From contig NZ_JAFBFA010000037.1 of the NCBI RefSeq assembly GCF_016909015.1, positions 1-55,096 of the forward strand: a stretch of DNA of 55,096 nt. Direction: 5' to 3'. The stretch's first letter is position 1, and every line of letters starts with the position of its first letter. The translations under genes and the position numbers were made by a program. A model generated the notes under the pieces. The model was given only the letters and a program-made list of their open reading frames with translations, searched no databases and was not told the DNA's origin. This DNA is from Gracilibacillus alcaliphilus (GTDB taxonomy: Bacteria; Bacillota; Bacilli; Bacillales; Amphibacillaceae). Below, in pieces: positions 43,111 through 51,239 of the stretch.

Positions 43111-44094
43111 ATGCAGTATCGTTCATTTGGTAAGACAGGTATGAAGATTAGTGAATTGAGCTTTGGCACTTGGGCCATTGGCGGCTCGTGGGGGAAGACA
43201 GATGACAAGGAAGCTTTAAATGGGCTGGCACGTGCGATAGATAAAGGCGTGAACTTCTTTGATACCGCCGATGTTTATGGGGATGGTCATAGTGAAGAAC
43301 TACTGGCAAAGGCAACAAAAGGAAAAGAAGATCATATTTATATTGCGACCAAATTCTGCCGGGCAGGTGATATTCATGATCCGGCTAACTACTCTGAGGC
43401 TTCTGTGACAACATATGTAGAAAACAGCTTACGTCGTTTGCAGCGTGAACAGTTAGACCTGATTCAGATTCATTGTCCGCCAATTGAGATTTTGCGTGAC
43501 GGCAGTGTGTTTGAGGTATTAGGTAAGCTGCAAGAGCAGGGAAAAATCCGTCATTATGGTGTGAGTGTAGAAACAGTCGAAGAGGGGCTGTTGGCGATGG
43601 AAAATCCAAATGTTGCTGCTTTGCAAGTTATCTTTAATATTTTTCGTCAAAAACCTATTGCAGAATTATTTCCGGTTGCCAAAGAAAAGCAGGTCGGCTT
43701 GTTGGCACGTGTTCCATTGGCAAGCGGATTGTTAACAGGTAAGTTTACGAAGGATCATAAGTTTGAAGGCAGTGACCACCGCGAATTCAATCAAAATGGA
43801 GAGGCTTTTAATGTTGGTGAAACCTTTGCTGGCCTGCCGTTTGCCAAAGGGGTAGAACTGAGTGAGAAGCTGAATTGGATTGCAGCAGACAGAGGTAATC
43901 TAACACGAGCGGCCTTACAGTGGATTTTAAGCTATGATGCGATCTCATCCGTTATCCCCGGGTTCAAAAACGTTAAACAGGTAGAGGATAACTTAGCGGC
44001 AGTGGAAGTTCCTCCATTTACAGAAGAAGAACTGCAACAATTGCACACATTTTATCAGGATGAGGTGCATGATTCGATTCGTGGTCCTTATTAA
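43111..44094 (+). CDS. Aldo/keto reductase, YghZ/Kv-beta-like
   Basis: This 327-residue aldo/keto reductase has the catalytic set visible: D and Y in FFDTADVYGDGHSEELL, K in YIATKF, H in IQIHCP. The C-terminal cofactor segment SSVIPGFKNVKQVEDN binds NADPH. It belongs to a different branch from the reductase at 4574. AAGAGGAGGTCACAT precedes ATG 43111. In sugar loci such enzymes may reduce or oxidise sugars or sugar dehydrogenation products; no specific substrate is evident. A strong terminator follows at once. Confidence 0.85.
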   Translation: MQYRSFGKTGMKISELSFGTWAIGGSWGKTDDKEALNGLARAIDKGVNFFDTADVYGDGHSEELLAKATKGKEDHIYIATKFCRAGDIHDPANYSEASVTTYVENSLRRLQREQLDLIQIHCPPIEILRDGSVFEVLGKLQEQGKIRHYGVSVETVEEGLLAMENPNVAALQVIFNIFRQKPIAELFPVAKEKQVGLLARVPLASGLLTGKFTKDHKFEGSDHREFNQNGEAFNVGETFAGLPFAKGVELSEKLNWIAADRGNLTRAALQWILSYDAISSVIPGFKNVKQVEDNLAAVEVPPFTEEELQQLHTFYQDEVHDSIRGPY

Positions 44095-44112
44095 TTCTTA
44101 TGAAATATGCAA

Positions 44113-44150
44113 ACACACAAACACTGGCTGTCCATGTTTGTGTGTTTTTT
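44113..44150 (+). terminator. Terminator of the aldo/keto reductase gene
   Basis: A perfect 11-bp stem (ACACACAAACA / TGTTTGTGTGT, loop of 11) is followed by five T's, 18 bases after the stop. It also shows that the frame reading through here is not the true start of the ROK gene. Confidence 0.85.
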
Positions 44151-44166
44151 AAGGATTTGGAATCGA

Positions 44167-44196
44167 TTAACAGACCTTCTCTGAGTGTGCTATACT
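44167..44196 (+). promoter_or_regulatory. Putative promoter of the ROK gene
   Basis: TTAACA and TATACT are 18 bases apart, ending 32 bases before the chosen ATG and just after the preceding terminator. Confidence 0.45.
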
Positions 44197-44228
44197 TAAT
44201 TAAGAGATTTAAGAAAGTAGGTACAAGT

Positions 44229-45416
44229 ATGCAAAGAGGAAGCTTTCAATGGATGAAGTCCTTAAATAAATCGATTATTTTAAATAAAATTCGTATCGAT
44301 GGCCCGATTTCCCGGGCGCAAATTGCTAAAGAAACCGAACTGACACCGCCAACAGTAGGAACGATGGTAAAGGAACTGTTAGCGCAAGGACTGATTAAGG
44401 AAAGTCAATTGGGCGCCTCTCAAGGCGGAAGAAAACCAACGATGCTTGTGTTACATGTGCAAGGTTTCCACATTATTGGCGTCGATGTGGGGCCGAGTCA
44501 GATTCGTTTTATTATTTCCGATTTAGCAGGAGAAATCGCTGATGAACTGCTTCAGGAAATCGATCCATCTATTGAGAATGAAGCCTTTTTGAAGATGTTA
44601 AAACAGGGGATTCAATTGCTGATGAATCAACATCCGAGCCTGCAATTCATTGGTATTGGTGTAGCTATGCATGGGGTGGTAGACGCTGAGCAAGGTATTT
44701 CCATTTTTGCCCCTAATTTAGACCTCCGCGATATTCCGATTAAGGAGACGCTCGAACAAAGCTTTGCTATGAATGTAAAAGTAGAAAACGATGCCAAGGC
44801 GTTAGCACTTGGTGAATCATGGTTCCAAGTAGGAACAGCAGAGAAAAGTATGATCGCGATAAATATTGGCCAAGGTATTGGGGCTGGTATGGTGATTGAT
44901 GGCAAGTTATATCACGGGGAGCATGGTATTGCTGGAGAGATTGGTCATATGATGATTGATCTGCGCGGGAAAAAATGCAGCTGCGGCAATCATGGCTGTC
45001 TGCAGACGATTGCCTCAGGGCCTGCGATTGCAGACAGAGCTCAGGAATTGATCGATGCCGGCAATTCATCCATTTTGGCACAGCAACATATGCCGCTCAC
45101 GGCAGAAATGGTCCATCAGGCGGCAGTTGCAGGTGATGAGTTGGCTAGGGCGATTCTTCATGAGGCCGGAACCTATTTAGGAATTGCATTAGCTAATCTT
45201 ATTCATACGTTTAACCCTGGTTTCGTTATTATTGGCGGCGGAGTTGCGAAAGCAGGGTCTTACATTCTAGAACCTATTATGGAAGCAATGAAGTCACGTG
45301 TCATCTATGACAGAGCTCAAGATACAGTCGTTCAGTTATCGAAGCTGAGTGATTACGGCTCGTCACTTGGAGCTGTTGCTTTAGTGCTGAGTGAATTGTT
45401 TCAACCGGAAACTTAG
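44229..45416 (+). CDS. ROK family transcriptional regulator (XylR/NagC type)
   Basis: This regulator has 395 residues from ATG 44229. I reject the longer frame from 44100 because it runs through a terminator and promoter. An N-terminal winged helix (SRAQIAKETELTPPTVGTMVKELL) is followed by a ROK sugar-kinase-like domain with FHIIGVDVGPSQI, the glycine-rich INIGQGIGAGMV, and the zinc motif CSCGNHGCLQ. The usual final Glu of that signature is Gln here. The class senses a free sugar or sugar phosphate. It lies between a reductase and the galactan genes, so a galactose- or xylose-type sugar is plausible. Confidence 0.85.
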   Translation: MQRGSFQWMKSLNKSIILNKIRIDGPISRAQIAKETELTPPTVGTMVKELLAQGLIKESQLGASQGGRKPTMLVLHVQGFHIIGVDVGPSQIRFIISDLAGEIADELLQEIDPSIENEAFLKMLKQGIQLLMNQHPSLQFIGIGVAMHGVVDAEQGISIFAPNLDLRDIPIKETLEQSFAMNVKVENDAKALALGESWFQVGTAEKSMIAINIGQGIGAGMVIDGKLYHGEHGIAGEIGHMMIDLRGKKCSCGNHGCLQTIASGPAIADRAQELIDAGNSSILAQQHMPLTAEMVHQAAVAGDELARAILHEAGTYLGIALANLIHTFNPGFVIIGGGVAKAGSYILEPIMEAMKSRVIYDRAQDTVVQLSKLSDYGSSLGAVALVLSELFQPET

Positions 45417-45562
45417 TCGCTTTGAATAGGTGAGTAGCGTACTTGTTTAGGTCATTGCCCTCACAATGTATTCTGAGAGAAGCCCCTACCGCCAACTCCG
45501 CCATACGATATCTCATTTTATCGAGCTTTTTGAACAACCTCTATAAGAAAGTAGGGATAGAA

Positions 45563-46405
45563 GTGGATAAGAAAAAGCGATTCACTTTTTCTATTTCAGA
45601 AAATCCGCTGCCGTTATTTATTGAGAGTATTGGATACAATCCGCATGAATTGGACTTTAATCGGCCGGAGGGATATCCATACTACCATTGGCTGCAAACC
45701 ATAGTGGGAAAAGGGTCTATCGAGATAGCCGGTCAAGCTTATCTATTGCCGCCTGGTTGTGGTGTTTTATTAACACCTTATACACCGCATAAATATTATT
45801 CTGACCATAAGGCAGATATACTTTGGCAGACTTATTACATCACGTTTACTGGTGTTGCTGTTGATCCGATCTTAAATGCCTTAGATATGAATTATTCTGC
45901 CTTTTATGAAGAAACGGCCAATATTTCGTTTACAGATCATATGGAAAGAATGCTGGACAAACTGGAAAGCTATGATGATCCGCATTACTTGTCACATGAA
46001 ATATCCGTCGATCTGTACCAGTTCCTGATGCATTTAAATAAGTATGGGCAAATGAATAATAAACTATCTGTCTTGCAATCGTTTGAGAAGATTAGAGAGG
46101 TCGTGGAATGGTTAGAACAAGTTTACCCACAAGATATTGGCTTACTAGAAATGTCGAAAAAGGCAAAAGTCAGCTCACAGCATTTAAACAGTATGTTCCA
46201 TGATACATTTGGGATCAGCCCTTATTCATTTTTAGTTCAATTACGCATTCGCGAGGCAAAACGGATTCTAATCACAGATACAGACCTATCTTTGAAAGAA
46301 ATAGCGAAGCAAGTAGGATTTAACGGACTCAGTCATTTTGTGGCTACCTTTAAAAAGCGTGAAGGAATAACACCAAGTACCTATCGAAACCTGCATCAAT
46401 CTTGA
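45563..46405 (+). CDS. AraC family regulator with cupin sensor
   Basis: This 280-residue regulator is read from GTG 45563; the longer frame from 45443 adds 40 residues with no family resemblance and no ribosome binding site, while AAAGTAGGG precedes the GTG. The N-terminal half is a cupin-like arabinose-binding fold (YPYYHWLQTIVGKGSIEIAGQAYLLPPG, residues ~30-65). The C-terminal half is an AraC double helix-turn-helix (MSKKAKVSSQHLNSMFHDTFG; AKQVGFNGLSHFVATFKKREG). It lies directly before the galactan operon on the same strand and is its likely activator. Known Bacillus gan loci use a LacI-type GanR instead. Confidence 0.85.
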   Translation: MDKKKRFTFSISENPLPLFIESIGYNPHELDFNRPEGYPYYHWLQTIVGKGSIEIAGQAYLLPPGCGVLLTPYTPHKYYSDHKADILWQTYYITFTGVAVDPILNALDMNYSAFYEETANISFTDHMERMLDKLESYDDPHYLSHEISVDLYQFLMHLNKYGQMNNKLSVLQSFEKIREVVEWLEQVYPQDIGLLEMSKKAKVSSQHLNSMFHDTFGISPYSFLVQLRIREAKRILITDTDLSLKEIAKQVGFNGLSHFVATFKKREGITPSTYRNLHQS

Positions 46406-46422
46406 TGCGGGTTTTGTTTTTT
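46390..46422 (+). terminator. Terminator overlapping the AraC gene stop codon
   Basis: CCTGCATCAA pairs with TTGATGCGGG (one G-U; hairpin 46390-46411) and is followed by TTTTGTTTTTT. The AraC stop codon TGA lies inside the stem. The galactan operon therefore needs its own promoter in 46423-46524. Confidence 0.75.
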
Positions 46423-46459
46423 GAAACTAAGTTAGAATAATTTGATATATAAATGGATA

Positions 46460-46473
46460 TGTAATCGCTTTAT
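46460..46473 (+). promoter_or_regulatory. cre-like site upstream of the galactan operon
   Basis: TGTAATCGCTTTAT matches the cre consensus at 12 of 14 positions and lies 52 bases before the first gene of the operon. Confidence 0.35.
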
Positions 46474-46524
46474 AATAAATATGTGGACATAATTAAATTA
46501 ATTTATTAAGAGGAGGTCACATAG

Positions 46525-47766
46525 TTGATGAAGATAAAAAAAGTTTGGGGTTTGTTATTAGTGGTTGTCATCGCTGTTGCTTTGGCTGCCTGTGCACCTG
46601 AGCGAGAAGAGGTATCACAAGAAGAGAACCAATCTGAGGAGAAGCCAGAACAACTAAAGGTATGGGTCAACGATGAAGAAGAGGCAATTGAAGCTGCGGA
46701 AGAAATGTTTAGCAATTATACCGAAGAAACAGGTATAGAAATCATTTTAGAAAAGGTGCCGATGCCGGATCAGCTTCAGAAACTCAGCTTGGCTGGACCG
46801 ACAGGGGATGGACCGGATTTATTCTTTCAGCCTCAGGACAGATTAGGGGATGTTATTGCTCAAGGATTAGCAGTTCCAGTGGAATATACAGAAGAAGAAC
46901 TAACTGGGTATAGTGAGGCGGCAATAGAGGCTTTTACGTATGAAGGTGAACTATACGGCTCACCAGTCACTATTGATACGTATTTTGTTTATTATAACAA
47001 GAGTTTGGTTGATGCACCGCCTGAAACTATCGAAGAAGTGTATGAACTCTCACAAGAATTGACAGAGGCGGATAAGGATCAATATGGATTTTTAGTTTCA
47101 CCAGAATTTTATTACTTATATTCGTTTATAAATGCATATGGCGGTTATATTTTCGGTGAAGAAGATGGTGTCTATGATACCTCTGATATTGGTTTAGATA
47201 ATGCTGGTTCGATTGCTGGTTTAGAAGAGTATAAGAAGTTTATTGATGAAGGCATCTTACCGAAGAGCTTAACTGTTGATGTAATTGATGGCTTATTTAC
47301 AGAAGGCAAGGTAGGGATGGCGATTAGCGGACCATGGAATATCCCTGTTTATCAGGAGGCGCTTGGTGAAGACTTAGCGACGGCTCCGCTGCCGAAAATA
47401 AATGGTGAAGTGGCACCTTCTTTTGTCGGGGTCAAGGCGTGGTTAGTATCTTCTTATTCAGAATATCCGGAATGGGCTATTGATTTAGCGAAATATATGA
47501 CTAATGATGAAAATTCTCAGCTTTATTATGACTTAACAGGGGAGGTTCCGCCACGACCGGAAATTCTAGATAGCATTGAAGATCCTATTTATGATGGGTA
47601 TACGGCTCAAATTCCTAACGGAACGTCAATGCCGAATATTCCTGAGATGTCCGTTGTATGGGATATGGATGATGCCATCGAGTTAATTGTCAATGGCGGT
47701 GATGTGGAAGACAATTTGCAAGATGTTGTAAACAATATAAAAGAAAAGATACAACTTTCAGAATAG
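46525..47766 (+). CDS. ganS: Galacto-oligosaccharide-binding lipoprotein GanS-like
   Basis: This 414-residue lipoprotein (413 if ATG 46528 is used) has a signal peptide with lipobox LAAC, Cys23, then an acidic linker and a MalE-class sugar-binding fold (LKVWVNDEEEAIEAAEEMF, later GKVGMAISGPWNIPVYQEALG). The start is TTG 46525, eight bases after AGGAGG, or the adjacent ATG. It heads the operon with MalF/MalG-type permeases, two GH53 galactanases and GH42, matching the GanSPQAB system that imports beta-1,4-galacto-oligosaccharides. The gene name rests on this context. Confidence 0.88.
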   Translation: MMKIKKVWGLLLVVVIAVALAACAPEREEVSQEENQSEEKPEQLKVWVNDEEEAIEAAEEMFSNYTEETGIEIILEKVPMPDQLQKLSLAGPTGDGPDLFFQPQDRLGDVIAQGLAVPVEYTEEELTGYSEAAIEAFTYEGELYGSPVTIDTYFVYYNKSLVDAPPETIEEVYELSQELTEADKDQYGFLVSPEFYYLYSFINAYGGYIFGEEDGVYDTSDIGLDNAGSIAGLEEYKKFIDEGILPKSLTVDVIDGLFTEGKVGMAISGPWNIPVYQEALGEDLATAPLPKINGEVAPSFVGVKAWLVSSYSEYPEWAIDLAKYMTNDENSQLYYDLTGEVPPRPEILDSIEDPIYDGYTAQIPNGTSMPNIPEMSVVWDMDDAIELIVNGGDVEDNLQDVVNNIKEKIQLSE

Positions 47767-47773
47767 CAGTTCA

Positions 47774-47804
47774 TTAGAGTGAAAAGGCTCCCTTTTCACT
47801 CTAA
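47774..47804 (+). other. Intercistronic hairpin between ganS and ganP
   Basis: A perfect 14-bp stem with a 3-base loop (47774-47787 with 47791-47804) starts eight bases after the ganS stop codon and has no T-run after it. It should stabilise the ganS message against 3' exonucleases, raising binding protein over permease. Confidence 0.8.
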
Positions 47805-47826
47805 ATATAAATAAAGGATGATTGAA

Positions 47827-49137
47827 ATGTCCAAGCATGATAATTCTTCTCACCATGTTCAGGGTAAGAAACACAATCCCAATATCGCAACAATACTGTC
47901 TATTATTTTTGCAGGGCTGGGCCAATTATATAATAGACGGTACTTGAAGGGGACCATTCTGATTTTATTGGAGGTAGCCTTTCTTATTACATGTGCCGAT
48001 TTTATTAATTTAGGTTTGTGGGGAATCAGTACATTAGGAACTCTAGCTGGAGTAGATCATTCCATCTTTTTATTGGTATATGGCTTAATCTCACTGATTC
48101 TGCTTGTTTTTGTGGTTATTTTCTATGTTCTGAATGTGAAAGATGCCAGAAAGCAGGCGAAACTGATTGCACAGGGGTGGCAGCCGCCAAGTATAAGAGA
48201 GTCTATGAAAATCGCATACGATAAATCCTTTGTCTATCTATTGACAATACCAGGATTTATATTGCTAATTTTCTCTGTTTTGCTGCCTCTATTGTTTGCT
48301 GTTTCGTTGGCTTTTACCAATTATGATCTCTATAATTCACCGCCGAAAAACTTATTAGACTGGGTAGGGTTTGAAAACTTCGCGAAGTTAATTACAGCAC
48401 CATTATGGAAGGATACTTTCGTAAGTGTCTTTGCATGGACAATTATTTGGACATTAGTGGCAACCACTTTTCAAATTGTATTGGGATTATTCTTGGCGTT
48501 ATTAGCCAATGATCCAAGAGTTAAATTCAAGAAAGCAATTCGAACTATTTTGATTTTACCTTGGGCAGTACCAGGGTTTGTGTCGATCTTGATTTTTGCA
48601 GCAATGTTTAATAATGAATTCGGTACGATTAATCGTGATATTATTATTCCTCTGTTTGGAGGGGACGGGATTCCATGGCTGTCAGACCCATTCTACACGA
48701 GAATCGTTCTTATCCTGATTCAAACATGGTTAGGCTATCCCTTTGTATTTGCCTTATTTTCAGGTGTATTGCAAAGTGTATCAAAGGATTGGTATGAGGC
48801 AGCAGAAGTCGATGGGGCGACAAGATGGCAAAAATTTAAGAATATTACCTTGCCACATGTGTTATTTGCAACAGCTCCTTTATTAATTATTCAATATACG
48901 ACCAATTTTAATAATTTCAATGTTATTTATCTATTCAATGAAGGTGGTCCTGCTGTTCAGGGACAGAATGCGGGTGGAACCGATATATTAATCTCTTGGG
49001 TATATAAGTTAACATTCGAAACGAATAATTACAGTATGGCTGCAGCGATTTCTTTAATTATCGGTATCTTGATTTCTATCTTTGCCATATTACAATTCCG
49101 CCGGACCAGTTCTTTTAAGCAGGAGGGTAAAATCTAA
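47827..49137 (+). CDS. ganP: Galacto-oligosaccharide ABC permease GanP-like (MalF type)
   Basis: This 436-residue permease is read from ATG 47827, preceded by AAAGGATGATTGAA; the ATG at 47818 overlaps that site. Besides the six-segment permease core with EAA loop DWYEAAEVDGATRWQKFKNITLP, it has an N-terminal extension of about 110 residues with extra membrane segments (ATILSIIFAGLGQLYNRRYL). The extension is characteristic of GanP/MalF-type proteins of Bacillus gan and mdx systems. It ends in a one-base overlap with ganQ (TAATG). Confidence 0.88.
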   Translation: MSKHDNSSHHVQGKKHNPNIATILSIIFAGLGQLYNRRYLKGTILILLEVAFLITCADFINLGLWGISTLGTLAGVDHSIFLLVYGLISLILLVFVVIFYVLNVKDARKQAKLIAQGWQPPSIRESMKIAYDKSFVYLLTIPGFILLIFSVLLPLLFAVSLAFTNYDLYNSPPKNLLDWVGFENFAKLITAPLWKDTFVSVFAWTIIWTLVATTFQIVLGLFLALLANDPRVKFKKAIRTILILPWAVPGFVSILIFAAMFNNEFGTINRDIIIPLFGGDGIPWLSDPFYTRIVLILIQTWLGYPFVFALFSGVLQSVSKDWYEAAEVDGATRWQKFKNITLPHVLFATAPLLIIQYTTNFNNFNVIYLFNEGGPAVQGQNAGGTDILISWVYKLTFETNNYSMAAAISLIIGILISIFAILQFRRTSSFKQEGKI

Positions 49138-49979
49138 TGAATGCCAAATTCAAATCAAACCTAGAAGTAGCAGGGATCTATCTTATTTTTGGTATCATGA
49201 CTGTCATTATCGTCTACCCCATTATTTGGGCGATTGGCATGTCACTAAACTCTAGCACCAGTTTTTACTCATCTTCGATTATTCCAGAAAACTGGTCGCT
49301 GGTTCATTATAAATGGCTGTTTACAGATCCTCATAGTGATTATCTCAGCTGGTATAAGAATAGTATGATTGTATCTGGCGCAACGGCTGTCTTTTCTGTC
49401 GTAATGACATCTTTAGTCGCCTATGCTTTCTCAAGATATAATTTTGTCGGCAAGAAGTCAGGATTGTATACGTTCTTGATTTTGCAGATGTTTCCAGCGA
49501 TGATGGCAATGGTTGCTTTGTATATATTACTAAATCTGGTTGGCTTACTAGATTCATTAACCGGATTAATTCTTATTTATGTCGGTGGGCAAATACCATT
49601 TAATGCTTGGCTGGTAAAGGGGTATTTAGATACTATTCCCCGTGAATTGGATGAGGCTGCTCGAATTGATGGTGCAGGGCATTTTACGGTATTTTTAAGG
49701 GTTATTATGCCTCTGGCAAAACCAATTCTAGCCGTAGTAGCTTTATTTAATTTTATGAATCCTTTATTCGATTTTCTTTTGCCGTCGATTGTACTGCAAA
49801 GTTCCGAAAATTATACCTTAGCATTGGGGTTATTTAATTTTATTAATGATCAATTTTCCAATAATTTCACTCGTTTTGCAGCTGGTGCCATTCTGATTGC
49901 AGCTCCGGTAGCGGTGTTGTATTTATTCCTGCAAAGATATTTAATATCTGGTTTGACCGCTGGCGGAACAAAAGGATAA
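49137..49979 (+). CDS. ganQ: Galacto-oligosaccharide ABC permease GanQ-like (MalG type)
   Basis: This 280-residue permease has six membrane segments, EAA loop ELDEAARIDGAGHFTVFLRVIMPLAKP, and a typical MalG C-terminus YLISGLTAGGTKG. Its ATG overlaps the ganP stop codon, and AGGAGGGTAAAATCTA lies upstream. With GanP it forms the channel; the ATPase is missing from the window and is probably a shared MsmX homologue, as in Bacillus subtilis. Confidence 0.9.
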   Translation: MNAKFKSNLEVAGIYLIFGIMTVIIVYPIIWAIGMSLNSSTSFYSSSIIPENWSLVHYKWLFTDPHSDYLSWYKNSMIVSGATAVFSVVMTSLVAYAFSRYNFVGKKSGLYTFLILQMFPAMMAMVALYILLNLVGLLDSLTGLILIYVGGQIPFNAWLVKGYLDTIPRELDEAARIDGAGHFTVFLRVIMPLAKPILAVVALFNFMNPLFDFLLPSIVLQSSENYTLALGLFNFINDQFSNNFTRFAAGAILIAAPVAVLYLFLQRYLISGLTAGGTKG

Positions 49980-50060
49980 AGCTATTCCGGTATAACAGCC
50001 TTTTGCGGGCAGTCTCACTTTATATTAATAAAAACAACTATAGGGGAAGGACATGATATT

Positions 50061-51209
50061 TTGAAACAAACATTTATAAAAGGTGTAGATATTTCCATTT
50101 TAGATGAGGTTGAAAGATATGGCGGTGAATTCTTTTTAGATTTTCAGAAAAAAGATTTATTCGATATATTAAAAGTGAAAGGGGTTAATACGGTCAGACT
50201 TCGGCTGTGGGTAAACCCATTTGATACACAAGGAAATCCATATTTAGGCGGAACCAATGATTTACCAACGACTCTTAAACTAGCAAAAAGGGCGAAGGCA
50301 AACGGAATGGCATTAATGCTTAATCTGCATTACAGCGATTTCTGGACAGACCCAAAAAAACAACAGAAACCAAAAGAATGGGCCGATTTAAGCGGGCAAG
50401 CACTGAAAAATAAAGTATATGACTACACAAAAGAGGTATTAGCCGTTTTTGACGGTGAAGGATTGAGGCCAGAATATATACAAATAGGGAATGAAATAAC
50501 CAATGGCATGTTATGGCCGGATGGTAAAACACCAAAGTTCCAGTTTGAAGACAAGGAATTTGAAGCTTGGGAGGAACAGGAAAGAGAACAAGCATATGAT
50601 CAATTGGCTGATTTATTGAAGGCTGGCATTGCAGCTGTAAGAGAAGACTATACTTCCGATCAGATGAAGATTATTTTACATCTCGATTTTGGCGGTGCCA
50701 ATATATTATATCGAACTTGGTTTGATGAGATTTGTCAAAGAGATGTAGATTTCGACATTATTGGGTTGTCTTATTATCCATACTGGCATGGCAGTTTAGC
50801 AGACTTAGCGTTTAATTTAAGAGATACAGGTGATCGCTTTGGCAAGGATCTATTGATTGTAGAAACCGCTTATGCCTTTACCGATGAGGCACCTAAAGGA
50901 GAAGATAGTATTTTTAATAGGGAATTATCTGATATAGCAGGCTATCCTCCAACTGTGGACGGACAGCAAAGCTTCTTAATGGATCTAATGGCATTGGTAA
51001 AAGGCCTGCAAGCCGGTACTTATAGGGGTTTAGGAATTGTGTATTGGGAGCCTGCATGGCTGCCGGTTCAACACACAAGCTGGGCGAGTGAAGAAGGGAT
51101 GAAATATGGTGATGACCTAGGCAATGCAGGAAATCATTGGGCCAATCAAGGTTTGTTTGACTTTGAAGGAAATGCTTTAGAATCGTTAAATGTCTTTAAG
51201 TTATTCTGA
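50061..51209 (+). CDS. Family 53 endo-beta-1,4-galactanase, cytoplasmic
   Basis: This 382-residue GH53 enzyme consists only of the catalytic TIM barrel. The acid/base Glu is near residue 145 (IGNEITNGMLW) and the nucleophile Glu near 268 (IVETAYAF). The N-terminus starts directly at KQTFIKGVDISILDEVERYGG with no signal peptide, in contrast to the secreted paralogue encoded next. It would cut longer imported galacto-oligosaccharides inside the cell. TTG 50061 follows GGGGAAGG; no in-frame ATG lies close. Compared with the neighbour it has an insertion after the acid/base Glu (TPKFQFEDKEFEAWEEQERE). Confidence 0.9.
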   Translation: MKQTFIKGVDISILDEVERYGGEFFLDFQKKDLFDILKVKGVNTVRLRLWVNPFDTQGNPYLGGTNDLPTTLKLAKRAKANGMALMLNLHYSDFWTDPKKQQKPKEWADLSGQALKNKVYDYTKEVLAVFDGEGLRPEYIQIGNEITNGMLWPDGKTPKFQFEDKEFEAWEEQEREQAYDQLADLLKAGIAAVREDYTSDQMKIILHLDFGGANILYRTWFDEICQRDVDFDIIGLSYYPYWHGSLADLAFNLRDTGDRFGKDLLIVETAYAFTDEAPKGEDSIFNRELSDIAGYPPTVDGQQSFLMDLMALVKGLQAGTYRGLGIVYWEPAWLPVQHTSWASEEGMKYGDDLGNAGNHWANQGLFDFEGNALESLNVFKLF

Positions 51210-51239
51210 ACAACATTTTAAAATATAGGAGGACATGAT

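Noticed and set aside
44100..44228. Extended N-terminus of the ROK regulator
   Set aside because: The segment contains the terminator of the preceding gene and a promoter, and the family starts close to the helix-turn-helix.
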